Below, piece after piece: positions 28,347 to 37,668 of a stretch of 64,000 bases of DNA; position 1 is the first letter of the stretch, and the number at the start of each line of letters is the position of its first letter. The notes under the pieces were generated by a model. The model had not been told where the DNA came from and did no database searches. It saw nothing but the letters and a program-made list of their open reading frames with translations. Position numbers and translations under genes: made by a program. The stretch is taken from positions 1 through 64,000 of the forward strand of contig NW_017567019.1 of NCBI RefSeq assembly GCF_001661265.1. The letters are read 5' to 3'. Source of the stretch: Saitoella complicata NRRL Y-17804 (taxonomy: Eukaryota > Ascomycota > Saitoellomycetes > Saitoellales > Saitoellaceae).

Positions 28347-30209
28347 CTAATACCTCTCGATCTCATTCCTCAATGGATCAACCCTAACACTCCTCTTCAC
28401 CGCAACAGTCCTCACCCCCCTCCCTCTCTTCTCCCCAGCACTCCCACCCCACGGCCACCCAACCAACCCCAGCGGCCCCGGAACCTCATACTTCAACACC
28501 CCCCTAACAACCAACTCAAACGGATGCTTGATAACCCTCTCCCACCTCCCCTTCCTCTCTTTCTCTTTCTCGCTTTTCTCCTCGTCACTTTCTCTTCTCG
28601 TACTATTCCCGAGACCGCCGGGGTCGGAGAGGTGGAGGGTTGAGATTGAGGTTGTTGTTTTGGAGGTGTTGCGCGTGACGAGGAGGAGTGGGTCGAATGT
28701 GAGGGCGGTATCGAGTGTCGTGCAGGAGCCGAGTAGCATCGTTTCGGAATCTTCGGGTGGCATTGGGTCTGTGCCGTGATCGTGGTGTCCTGGATCCGGA
28801 TCCCATGGCCATCCGAGAAATGCTGCTCGTTCCTCCTCTCGTTCGTAGAGGTCGTCGCTGACGTACGCACTCTTCGCGAACAACGCCAAATCGACATCAA
28901 GCACACTCAACCCCACCAAATTTCTATTCGTCCCCTCCACGACGAGATCCATCATCAACTCGTCCTCACTCACAAGTACACTCACAATCCCTGTAATCGC
29001 AACATTTCGTAACTCCCTCGTCGTAACCACCGTGGCGCCGACCAAGCAGATCGCCAACACCACTAAGCCCACACACAACCCCACCAGCGTCGAGCGCGTA
29101 CGTTTGAGATAGCGCTGAGACGCCGCATACCGCCGCCGCGAAGACGAAAGAAGCGGGTTTTGTTCATCATCCCCGTCTTCGCCATCATACGCAGACCACC
29201 CACTCGTCGCCGCATCAGTCAACCCCGTCACCCTCCTACTTCCCTGACTAAACATCCGTTGTCGAGGACTATGTGGTCGACTACTCGGAAAGTACGAAAC
29301 AGGCAACCTCAACGAATGATAACTCGGTTTATATGCTGGTCCCCGCGGGTGGTTGTGAGCGTGGTATGATGATGGTCCGGCGCCTGGTATGATGGGGCCT
29401 TCGTCGGACATGATTGCGGCGCGGGAGGAGTGGTTGGGGTTGGTGTCGTAGAAGGGGTAGTCGTCTCCATCCAGTGGTTCCCGAGTGAATTTCATACTGC
29501 GACGTCCGCTGATTCCAGTCCTGCTTGAAACGATCGATTGTAAACTCGGTGTCCGCGCTAATACCCCCGGATGCGGGATATGCTGCTGGCCATGGTGCTG
29601 ATGCTGCTGTTGGCTCTCATAGACGAAATCTTCATCTTCGTCAGAGGAGGATATTGCGGACGCAATCTTGTGTGCGAAGATATCCGCTTTCGTCGTATTC
29701 GCCGAATTGGGAGGGTTATGATGCCCATGCGCCATCCTCTTCTTCACTCTTGTCGCAGACGGCCGAATCGTGTCCGTGCTCGGCTTCGTCTTGACCCCCA
29801 TCGTAGCAGCCGAACCCAACACAGCCGACCTTGGCGGCGGCGGTACAGGTTCCGTCTCGACGATCATACTTCGTGTAGGCACAGAGGTTGGTGCCGCCGG
29901 TGCCGTCCGTCTCGTCAATAACCCAACTCTCGCCCCAGAGCCGTGATGACCCGCCCCAATGCCAGCACCCTCTGAGCCTGATTTGTATCCTGATTCTGAT
30001 TCGGAGGTTTCGGTTATTTGACGCAGATGTCGGTCGGTGAGGGAGCCTGCATTGGAGGATGCGGCGGAGGGGAGGGAGGGGGAGGATGTTTCGGTGACTT
30101 TTATTGGGGGTGGGATGAGAGGTGGGGCGGAGAGAGTTCCGGTTGGTGTTGTTTCTGAGGGTGGTTCGGATGTTTCAGAAACGGAGATCGATGGACGGTC
30201 GTCCGACAT
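28347..30209 (-). CDS. Vac7-like vacuolar protein (LEA-type domain)
   Basis: Predicted regulator of PtdIns(3,5)P2 synthesis on the vacuole, from similarity to the fungal Vac7 family. 620 aa from the ATG at 30209 (a TTG further upstream is not used). Residues 1-360 are disordered and S/T/P/H-rich. LKRTRSTLVGLCVGLVVLAI (about 372-391) is the single membrane helix. The lumenal LEA-2-like domain follows with RNVAITGIVSVLVSEDELMM, DLVVEGTNRNLVGLSVLDVD and ALFAKSAYV, the family signature. After a D/H/G-rich insertion the C-terminus has HPFELVVRGVLKYEVPG. The type II topology and domain order match Vac7. The long N-terminal tail is poorly conserved in this family. Confidence 0.75.
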   Translation of the reverse strand: MSDDRPSISVSETSEPPSETTPTGTLSAPPLIPPPIKVTETSSPSLPSAASSNAGSLTDRHLRQITETSESESGYKSGSEGAGIGAGHHGSGARVGLLTRRTAPAAPTSVPTRSMIVETEPVPPPPRSAVLGSAATMGVKTKPSTDTIRPSATRVKKRMAHGHHNPPNSANTTKADIFAHKIASAISSSDEDEDFVYESQQQHQHHGQQHIPHPGVLARTPSLQSIVSSRTGISGRRSMKFTREPLDGDDYPFYDTNPNHSSRAAIMSDEGPIIPGAGPSSYHAHNHPRGPAYKPSYHSLRLPVSYFPSSRPHSPRQRMFSQGSRRVTGLTDAATSGWSAYDGEDGDDEQNPLLSSSRRRYAASQRYLKRTRSTLVGLCVGLVVLAICLVGATVVTTRELRNVAITGIVSVLVSEDELMMDLVVEGTNRNLVGLSVLDVDLALFAKSAYVSDDLYEREEERAAFLGWPWDPDPGHHDHGTDPMPPEDSETMLLGSCTTLDTALTFDPLLLVTRNTSKTTTSISTLHLSDPGGLGNSTRRESDEEKSEKEKERKGRWERVIKHPFELVVRGVLKYEVPGPLGLVGWPWGGSAGEKRGRGVRTVAVKRSVRVDPLRNEIERY

Positions 30210-31049
30210 CGCAAGATTGTTGAAGAACGGTGCTTGAAAGTGGGTTCGTGTCGTCTGAACCTCACCCAACTGTATGGTTGTATGCTACCCAATCCCAGTC
30301 CAAACAGTAGTGAACGTAGTGATGGTTGGGAAATCCCAGGGGGAGGTCGTAGAACCAAGGCTCAAGCTAGGACAGCGAACGCAACCTCCGGTATAGCGAT
30401 ACCGGTATCAAAATGTCAACGAAACGGGCGGGAACGATGTTCAGCGTCACTCAGAACAAAATGAGCAAGGCTGTAGACCGTCGATTAGACGACAATGGCA
30501 ACCCCTTGGCTCTGTCAGTCTGTTTGGTGCTGTGTTGTGCTTGGCTGCAGCCATTACAGTATGGGGCATGACCAATGCACCGTTATGCTGAATTACATGA
30601 AAGTGCAGATGTTGCAGCTCGTATTATACCTACATTGAGATTTTATTCTGAAGGAAGATATCTCCTCTTTTCTTCTGTTTGGTCCAGTTCATTTCCAGGT
30701 CGTCTCTCCCAAGAAATGTCGCTACGCGGTTGCCTGCAACGCGACTCGACCAGACCCAGGAAGAGAACAACAACAACACCAACCAACCACAACCAGTCAG
30801 TCAGACCAGCCCAGGAGAAGGATATCAATTGCAGGAGCGTAAGGACGTGACAAAGACCGCTTCTACGGTCACTTTGCCACCAACATCCACTACCTGGACT
30901 GCTGCGCATCCTTGCGACAGACCCACCATCAACAAACATCCAACTTCGGTGTCTTCGAAGCTCCGGCAGCACAATACAATCACCGCGTCGCTCTTTACCC
31001 CCAGTTTCTCTGATACTATATAACTTCTGGCCTTCTCGAACGAAAGCCG
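30210..31049. promoter_or_regulatory. Divergent promoter region, Vac7-like / Wee1
   Basis: 840 bp between opposed starts. It is long for this gene-dense window, so regulated transcription of the Wee1 gene is plausible. The part near 30770-31015 is A/C-rich (AACAACAACAACACCAACC) and resembles a 5' UTR. No coding frame is supported. Confidence 0.5.
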
Positions 31050-33722
31050 ATGAATAACCAACCATTCAACGACTTCGACTCACCACGCAAAATCCATCGC
31101 TCACCATCACACCCTACGGAAACCACCACCTCAACGACCGCATCCTCCGCGGCCGCATCATCATTCGCTATCCCGTTCCCACCTAGCGAAAAACGCTCTT
31201 TACTCCGCGCACGCCGAAAGACACTCGCTTCCAGCCCAACGACGCAGTACACTCCTTCCGCACAACACCGCGTCCCGTTGGCCGACACCACCAACACGTC
31301 CGCACATCGGAGAATCCATACGACTGACGCCTCCCCATCCCGCGAAATCCTCAACGGATCTCCACCACCACTACACAGTCTAAGCCTCATGAAACGCTCC
31401 GACGGCGTGTTGAATCTCGACGAAGCCTCCCTCGGCTCGCCACTCGCGAAACGGAATCCGAGGGAGCGGACGCACAGTGGGACACCCAAACGCGCTCTTT
31501 CCCGCTCCTCACACCATGGACCCCCCTCACACCGTTCCAATGCCTCACTCACAAACTCGCACTCAGCCGGAGGAGGAGGTGGCGGGTTCCAGTTCGCGAC
31601 CCCCGGCACGCCCGTAAACGGCCTCAACAAAATCCGCCGAACGATAAGTGTGGATAATTTGGGTGGAGGACCAGGTGGGCTCAATATGCACCGTGATTCA
31701 CCGTTTGGTACTCCGGCGGGTCTGGGGAATCCGAGTATTCATCCACATACGCGGCAGAAGGCGTCGATGAGGGGACCGCATCCGTTGAGTCATGGGGAGT
31801 CGATGGTACCCAATTCTCCGGCTCCTCCGGCGTTGGAGGGGACTCCGTTCGCTTCTTCGGCTTCCCGACATCCACAGGCGCAGAACATCAATATCCCCGT
31901 ACCGAAGCCGGCACCACCAAAGTTCCCGACATTGGATTTCCAGACACCGCAGAATTACAAACTCGTCAAACCACTGCAGACCGCGTTCATGAGTACTGGT
32001 TTGCTGAGTAAACGTGGGATCAATACGAGTACGAGGAGTGTCGGTGGGGCAGGGATGCCGGATACGCCGGTCAAGAAGCCGGTGTTTGGGGTTGTGCAGC
32101 AGCAGCAAGTGGGTGGGCAAGTGGGGCAGGGATTGAGCCCGTTCGTCAGTCACCATCAGAAACAGCTTCCGGCGGGGCAGAGTCCCTTTGGGTCCTTGGG
32201 TGCGAGTTCTGTGGAATGCAGTCCTACTGTTCATAATCGATATCAGTTGCGTGAGCCGCTCGTGATGAACGAGAGTGAAGACGAAGATGAGGATGAAGAC
32301 ATGATGGACCTCGGCCTCGGCGACGCGAGTTTTGGGACGGCGGGAAATGAAACGGAAAGTAGTATGACGATGGATTTTCCGCCTACGCCGACGAAACTCG
32401 TACATGGGGGTGCTGCAGGGGGGAGGTTGGTACCGAGTAAGTTGGGGACGAGTATCAGCCCGCAGCGACGACCGAGTTTGGGGTTGACATTGCCAATTTC
32501 CAGGCCGGCGATGGGGGAGAAGGGTATGGGAGGTAGGGAGGAGGATCGGGGGTTAGTGACGCCGGATGGGAGGAGTCATGGGAGTGGGTTTGGGCTCGTT
32601 CCGTTGGATGCGAGTCGACTTTCTATCTCCACCACGCCGACGCATCATCATCATGGACACGGGCTGGGGCTCAGCGTGACGAGTCCACCGCATACACCGG
32701 CGAGTACGACGGCGCGGATGAAGGGTATTCTGGATACGCGGTTTACGAATGTGGAGTTGATGGGCGAGGGTGAATTTAGCGAGGTTTATTCCGTACAGGA
32801 GCGGGATGATGGAGGCTTCGTGAAGTATGCGGTCAAGAAGACCAAATACCCCTTCATCGGGCCCAAAGACCGAGCGCGGCGGTTGGAGGAGGTGGAGATA
32901 TTGAAGTTGTTGGGGGAACACGAACACATTGTCACGCTAATTGATTCGTGGGAGCAGGCTGGACATCTGTATATCCAGACCGAGTTGTGCGAGAATGGGA
33001 GTTTGGATGTGTTTTTGCAGGAGCAGGGGAGGATTGCGCGGTTGGATGAGTTTCGGGTGTGGAAGGTTTTGACGGAGTTGGCGTTGGGGTTGAAGCATAT
33101 CCATGATATGGGTGTGTTGCATCTTGACCTCAAGCCCGCCAACGTCTTCATTACCTTTGAGGGTACGTTGAAGATTGGGGATTTTGGGATGGCGACACGC
33201 TGGCCGGCTGAGAGGGGTGTGGAGAGGGAGGGGGATAGGGAGTATATCGCGCCTGAGGTGTTGAGTTATCAGCAGTACGATAAACCCGCCGACGTCTTTT
33301 CGCTGGGTTTGATCATGCTCGAGATTGCCGCAAACATCGTGCTACCTGATAACGGTCTCCCATGGCAGAAACTCCGGAGTGGTGATTTAAGCGACGCACC
33401 CAAGCTTTCCTTCTCGGATACGGAGTCTACCGCGGATTCGGGACCGAACGAGCCCCTCATCAGACCGGGCGATGAGCCATATCGGCCCAAATTCTTCGAG
33501 ATGGGGTTGGATCGGATTGTGAGGTGGATGTTGAGTCCGGAGCCGAGGGAGAGGCCGACGATTGGGGATGTGCTTGGGACGATGGAGGTGCAATGGGTTG
33601 AGGGACGGCGGAAGGCTGGTGCGGTGATTTACGAGGGAGAGTATGGACCTTCTGGGGAGGAGGGGGTTCAGGAAGGTAGGGGAAAGGTTGGCGAGGAGGA
33701 GGATTGGAGGATGGAACTGTGA
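31050..33722 (+). CDS. WEE1: Wee1/Swe1 mitotic inhibitor kinase
   Basis: Dual-specificity-like kinase that phosphorylates Cdk1 on the N-terminal tyrosine to delay mitosis. 890 aa in one exon. Residues 1-560 are disordered, with many SP/TP sites suiting Cdk control and an acidic EDEDEDEDMMDLG patch. The kinase domain begins at about 564 (VELMGEGEFSEVY glycine loop, AVKKTKYPF). HLDLKPANV has the catalytic Asp693 in the Wee1-type form with HLD in place of HRD. GDFGMATR has Asp711, and EGDREYIAPEVL is the Wee1-specific activation segment. PRERPTIGDVL closes the domain. A long insert before the last helices (about 775-810) is acidic/serine-rich. Confidence 0.96.
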   Translation: MNNQPFNDFDSPRKIHRSPSHPTETTTSTTASSAAASSFAIPFPPSEKRSLLRARRKTLASSPTTQYTPSAQHRVPLADTTNTSAHRRIHTTDASPSREILNGSPPPLHSLSLMKRSDGVLNLDEASLGSPLAKRNPRERTHSGTPKRALSRSSHHGPPSHRSNASLTNSHSAGGGGGGFQFATPGTPVNGLNKIRRTISVDNLGGGPGGLNMHRDSPFGTPAGLGNPSIHPHTRQKASMRGPHPLSHGESMVPNSPAPPALEGTPFASSASRHPQAQNINIPVPKPAPPKFPTLDFQTPQNYKLVKPLQTAFMSTGLLSKRGINTSTRSVGGAGMPDTPVKKPVFGVVQQQQVGGQVGQGLSPFVSHHQKQLPAGQSPFGSLGASSVECSPTVHNRYQLREPLVMNESEDEDEDEDMMDLGLGDASFGTAGNETESSMTMDFPPTPTKLVHGGAAGGRLVPSKLGTSISPQRRPSLGLTLPISRPAMGEKGMGGREEDRGLVTPDGRSHGSGFGLVPLDASRLSISTTPTHHHHGHGLGLSVTSPPHTPASTTARMKGILDTRFTNVELMGEGEFSEVYSVQERDDGGFVKYAVKKTKYPFIGPKDRARRLEEVEILKLLGEHEHIVTLIDSWEQAGHLYIQTELCENGSLDVFLQEQGRIARLDEFRVWKVLTELALGLKHIHDMGVLHLDLKPANVFITFEGTLKIGDFGMATRWPAERGVEREGDREYIAPEVLSYQQYDKPADVFSLGLIMLEIAANIVLPDNGLPWQKLRSGDLSDAPKLSFSDTESTADSGPNEPLIRPGDEPYRPKFFEMGLDRIVRWMLSPEPRERPTIGDVLGTMEVQWVEGRRKAGAVIYEGEYGPSGEEGVQEGRGKVGEEEDWRMEL

Positions 33723-34333
33723 GGAATATTGTGGGATAGGTCGGGCATTTGCGGTATATCATCGGGTGTTGGAGAGATTGAGTAGGGTCTTCTTCTTGTT
33801 TGGATAGTTACTAGGTAGTTCTTGCTGCTCTGTTTTGTATTGCGGTTGCATGGTTTGGAGCTTTTGGGTATTATTAGGGATTTCGGGGTTAGCGATATCG
33901 ATTCTTTTTTCAGTTGGGATGGATCGGCGGTAGTGAGAGGTAGTACTTGAGGAATATACGGTTTCAAAGTCATGGCGATGACCTTCGATCAATATGATGC
34001 GTCTCGCAATTGAAGCCGTTTACATGTATTCGATGTGAGGTACTGTAGCTGGGGGATACAGTACGTCGTCCTGCTGGTTACTGCACGTATGTACCCGTCA
34101 TTGCACAACGTTCCAACATCCAAAAAGTGATCGTTGCCCAATACACCCCTTTCGATAGCCGAGAATTGCAGCACTGGGTACGGTGATATTCCAAGTGTAT
34201 GGCTTTGGCTTGCTAACGCGGTTACGGCATAGGGTATCCACCCATCGTCCCTCCCACGAAAACTCAGACGCCGTTCAACTCATATCCGATCAAGTGCCCC
34301 ACGGCGACACCAGCAGCGAAATAGCAAGCAATC
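33723..34333. other. Intergenic region
   Basis: 611 bp with no supported ORF; it holds the Wee1 3' UTR and COQ9 promoter. It includes A/T-rich stretches near 33820-33910. Confidence 0.5.
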
Positions 34334-35041
34334 ATGAACAGAGTACCAAGGACAGCATACAATCTCGGAACCCGATCATTCTATTCCCATACTCACCCTT
34401 CAACACCGTTCTACACACCCCAACAGCAAGACATCTTATCAAGAGCACTGAAGCATGTCCCAGAGCATGGGTTTACTCCCGAGTCTCTGAGTATGGCTGC
34501 GCGTGAGGCTGGATACCTTGACATTACCCATGCCCTCTTCCCCAAGGGTGCCTGGTCTATTGCAGAGTACCATATGGTTACCGAGCGTGAGCGTTTGAAG
34601 GGGCACTTACCAGCTCTGGAGGAAGAGAAAGGTGTTGGGAGAAAGATCAGGAGGCTATGTGTGGAGAGGCTGAAGGCAAACAAGGATGTTATTGGACATT
34701 GGCAAGAAGCTCTGGCGCTCATGGCCCTGCCAAGGAATGCGCCAGGATCAATGGCCGAATTGGCTAAACTTGCGGATGAGATGTGGTATCTGACTGGAGA
34801 TCCAAGTGTGGACATGAATTGGTATACCAAACGAGCGAGCTTGGCAAGTGTTTATGCCACCACAGAGGTCTATATGACACAAGATACATCGGCTGACTTT
34901 GCCAACACATGGGCATTCCTTGACCGCAGATTAGGGGATGTGCAAACGCTTGGCAAAGGAGTGGGCAATGTCACGGAGTATATCAGTTTCACAGCACACT
35001 CCATCGGGAATATCTTGAACTCCCGGGGAATGAGATTGTAA
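34334..35041 (+). CDS. COQ9: Ubiquinone biosynthesis protein Coq9
   Basis: Lipid-binding subunit of the mitochondrial CoQ synthome that presents substrates to Coq7. 235 aa in one exon. The N-terminus MNRVPRTAYNLGTRSFYSHT is a mitochondrial presequence. The TetR-like helical domain has ILSRALKHVPEHGFTPESLS, MAAREAGYLDITHALFPKGA and WSIAEYHMV. The C-terminal COQ9 domain has ELAKLADEMWYLTGDPSVDM, NWYTKRASLASVYATTEVYM and TWAFLDRRLGDV. These are the diagnostic MW..AGD.S.D.NWYTKR..L..VY..TE motifs. Length and order are typical. Confidence 0.97.
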   Translation: MNRVPRTAYNLGTRSFYSHTHPSTPFYTPQQQDILSRALKHVPEHGFTPESLSMAAREAGYLDITHALFPKGAWSIAEYHMVTERERLKGHLPALEEEKGVGRKIRRLCVERLKANKDVIGHWQEALALMALPRNAPGSMAELAKLADEMWYLTGDPSVDMNWYTKRASLASVYATTEVYMTQDTSADFANTWAFLDRRLGDVQTLGKGVGNVTEYISFTAHSIGNILNSRGMRL

Positions 35042-35497
35042 GGAACGAGTGATGCGGACGCAGCTTTAGAGCTGGTCGAGGAGGTATCCGAGAAGACAAA
35101 GAGCAAATTTATATGAGTACTATCTGAAACGAACGGGATCTGGAAGAAGTCAGTAGGAGAAACGCGTGCAAGCGTGCGGATGCTGGCTGAATTCGAAGAA
35201 ACGCCGCGAACTGAATCCAAGTGCGTTTGAGCCGGGACCCTAGCCATAGAAATGAGGATCAAAACATATAGCTCAGTAGCTACAAGAATTCTTGTTTCAT
35301 AGCCCATACTTTTTCGGTCTGTTCCATAACCTTTCCCAATCCGTACAAACCAAAACAAACGCGTATACGTATACTGTATTGAGCTCGGTTCGTTTGAGCT
35401 CGGTTCGTTTGAGCTCGGTTCGTTTGAGCTCGGACCGCCAAAGCGCACAGACAGACCTCTCCACCATAGTTCTTGAAAATACTCGAAGGACAATGAG
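35042..35497. other. Intergenic region containing a tandem repeat
   Basis: 456 bp without a supported ORF. It holds the 15-bp tandem repeat described separately and a CGTATACGTATAC motif near 35362. It is presumably the promoter of the PIG-Y-like gene. Confidence 0.5.
35381..35433. repeat. 15-bp tandem repeat, 3.5 copies
   Basis: The unit GAGCTCGGTTCGTTT starts at 35381, 35396, 35411 and 35426; the last copy is partial and ends GAGCTCGG. The copies are identical, so expansion is recent. It lies about 65-115 bp upstream of a likely start codon (35498), in promoter or 5' UTR. Confidence 0.95.
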
Positions 35498-35953
35498 ATG
35501 AACGCACCACCTCAGCCCGCGCGTCCCACGAGTCCCCGGAGACTCCCAGATGCGGAGTTGACGGTCACCTGGGGCTGATTATTATAGGTATTGACTTGGA
35601 TCACCTTCGTGCTTGGGATAGGCGGGATATTCGATGTCTGGGATTGGGTACTTTATGGCTCGGTATGTGCTATGTTTATCTACTCGAGGCTTGAGTCTTC
35701 AAGCTAATCTGGTGTCGGTGTACAGATATCTGGAGGGGATGTTGCGGTGAAGGATGTTTGGCCATGGGGGTTCCCCGTGGATCGGTATTGGACGCATCTG
35801 GTGGTGTTGACGGGTGTGGTTGTGTGGGTCTGGGTGGTCGTCAATTGGCTTGGGATGAAGTATTACACGAGGTCTCGAGGCTGCAATTGTATGGCGATGG
35901 AATTGGAGTGGATAGCATTCGGTCTTTTCATTTTCATTCTCGTGTTCGCGTAG
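35498..35953 (+). CDS. PIG-Y/Eri1-like subunit of GPI-N-acetylglucosaminyltransferase (putative)
   Basis: Small two-helix membrane protein, probably the subunit that binds the GPI-GlcNAc transferase at the ER in the first step of GPI-anchor synthesis. Exon 2 (35588-35662) codes for VLTWITFVLGIGGIFDVWDW, a first membrane helix. A 63-nt intron follows (35663-35725, GTATGT...CTAAT...ACAG). Exon 3 (35726-35953) codes for FPVDRYWTHLVVLTGVVVWV and NWLGMKYYTRS. The end resembles human PIG-Y (ITIPVYVFFHLWTWMGIKLF), in which W-x-G-(M/I)-K closes the second helix. The 5' end is uncertain: ATG 35498 gives MNAPPQPARPTSPRRLPDAE in the same frame, but 24 nt with stops (35564-35587) lie between. DPM2 or PIG-P are weaker alternatives. 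Confidence 0.6.
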
Positions 35954-36227
35954 GGTGACATTGGCCTCAAACCGCCGCAGCAAGTTAGCAGCAAGCACAT
36001 CTCTCGGGGATTCCTGAGAACTGTAGACACGACCGGATTAAGTCGTCCTAACTCCAGTTACTGGGAATCCAACGTCGTGGAGGGCCGCGTTCCGTGGCTC
36101 CTCCGTCGCGGTCGACGAGAGCTTCCCGCTCTCAACCTTTCCTACACCAAAGTCCAGAGACCAAGGACACCAGCACCTCCCTCCCTCCAGCGGTAGACCA
36201 TCAGAGGGTTGGTCGCAGCAAATAACA

Positions 36228-37169
36228 ATGGAGACAATCGTTATCCTCTCCGGTCCAATCCGAATCAGAACCACCTCGACGCAACCACCAACCACACCCG
36301 AAGATGCCCCGTCCATGTCACGCTCCACCTCCCTCCCCATTCCAGACTCCACATCCTCGAAGGTCGACCAATCCCAACCGTTCCGCTCCCTCCGCATCAA
36401 GAAATCCTCCGCAGCGATCCTCGCCCGTTCATCCGTCCTCGCCGACAATCTCGCACGCGACGCAGCATTCACCCCACCACGACACCCCCTCAGCACCCGC
36501 GACCGGGATCGCGTAACAAGCGGCCCAGGCCTCCTTGAACGGTCAGGGAAATTGGAGGAATCGTTGAAACGAGATGCAAAGACACCCCCGAAACCACGGA
36601 AACCGGCACTGATCAGTGCAGTGAAACCCCTCGCTCTCGAGGACGATATAAAGGACAGATTAGCACGCGCGGTCAGCGGGAGTCTAGAACTGAAACAGAA
36701 AGCGGAAAAGGAAAGGGAGAAGACGGAGCAGGAACGATTCGTGGAGACTGTGGAGGAGAAATCGAAGAATTGGATCGTGAGGCGGGAAGCGTTACCCGTA
36801 CCCAAGAAAGTGTCGATACCGTCGTTTTTGCAACAATGGGATCAGGCATTTCAGTCACAGACGCAGCAACAACCATCACAGCCTGTTTCGCCGGTGGAGT
36901 CTGCGGCTTCTACCACGACCTCCTCATCGACTCGCACACTGAAGGATTATACCGCATTTATCCCGATTCCAGAGGAAGAGGCACCAGCACCACAGGTCCG
37001 GGCAGCACCGAAGAAGGTGTTACGTGTGGTGCCGTATGCGAATGTGAACGTGTCGACTGGAGTGGATGGCATCAGAAGGGAAAGGGAGAGAGAGGTTAGG
37101 AGTGTTAGTGAGGGGAGTTCGAGGGTTAGAGATCTCGCGGCGAGGTTTGCTAGGATTGGAAGTGAGTAA
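36228..37169 (+). CDS. Uncharacterised protein, basic and largely disordered
   Basis: 313-aa single-exon protein of unknown family. The N-terminal 120 residues are S/T/P/R-rich and include SLRIKKSSAAILARSSVLAD and STRDRDRVTSGPGLLERSGK. The middle has a likely coiled coil (about 140-180: ARAVSGSLELKQKAEKEREK, then EQERFVETVEEKSKNWIVRR). Next is VPKKVSIPSFLQQWDQAFQS, then Q/S/T-rich sequence. The C-terminus has KKVLRVVPYANVNVS, followed by a second helical basic stretch (REREREVRSV) and RVRDLAARFARIG. A cytoskeletal or scaffold role is possible but not shown. Codon use and the long clean frame support a real gene. Confidence 0.65.
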   Translation: METIVILSGPIRIRTTSTQPPTTPEDAPSMSRSTSLPIPDSTSSKVDQSQPFRSLRIKKSSAAILARSSVLADNLARDAAFTPPRHPLSTRDRDRVTSGPGLLERSGKLEESLKRDAKTPPKPRKPALISAVKPLALEDDIKDRLARAVSGSLELKQKAEKEREKTEQERFVETVEEKSKNWIVRREALPVPKKVSIPSFLQQWDQAFQSQTQQQPSQPVSPVESAASTTTSSSTRTLKDYTAFIPIPEEEAPAPQVRAAPKKVLRVVPYANVNVSTGVDGIRREREREVRSVSEGSSRVRDLAARFARIGSE

Positions 37170-37668
37170 AGACCGGGGTTCCCTGCGTGTGAAGGGTTGT
37201 TTGGTTTTCTGAACGCCGACAAGGACAGGTGAGGACTATGGGGTCGTGTGGACTATGGGAGTTTGGTTTCGTTTTGTTTTGAATATCCTTAATGGTAACG
37301 AAACTGCGCTTGCTTTTGGTAAGCATGAATTGAGCGTTTCTTTCAACTATCCTTGGATGAACTTGCAAAGGCCAGCTACCCAACCATTACACGCGACGGA
37401 GTGTTATGCTGTCGCGATCATCATCCGACATAAAGGCATGGATGGAAAAGGGGGTGAGGACAGCGTGAGATGCTATAACGGTATATTTTGTTACTGGTGA
37501 TCCTCTCCCTATCGTACCAACTTCTATGCAATCCGCGCGACTTCCATCATTCGTCTCGTCGAGGATACGTATCGTACTCCATGCTATTCCATCCCACACG
37601 GCCCGTGCACACCTTCCAATTCTTCCATGTCGGCCCGCACGCACAGTTCGGTACTCTCGCTCGGCTCG
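37170..37668. other. Convergent intergenic region
   Basis: 499 bp between two converging stop codons, with no supported coding frame; it contains T-rich stretches (GTTTCGTTTTGTTTTGAAT near 37266). Likely terminators and 3' UTRs of both genes. Confidence 0.5.

Noticed and set aside
28493-28906. Other-frame ORFs opposite and within the Vac7-like gene
   Set aside because: They are shadows of a long, well-supported frame with a recognised LEA-type domain.
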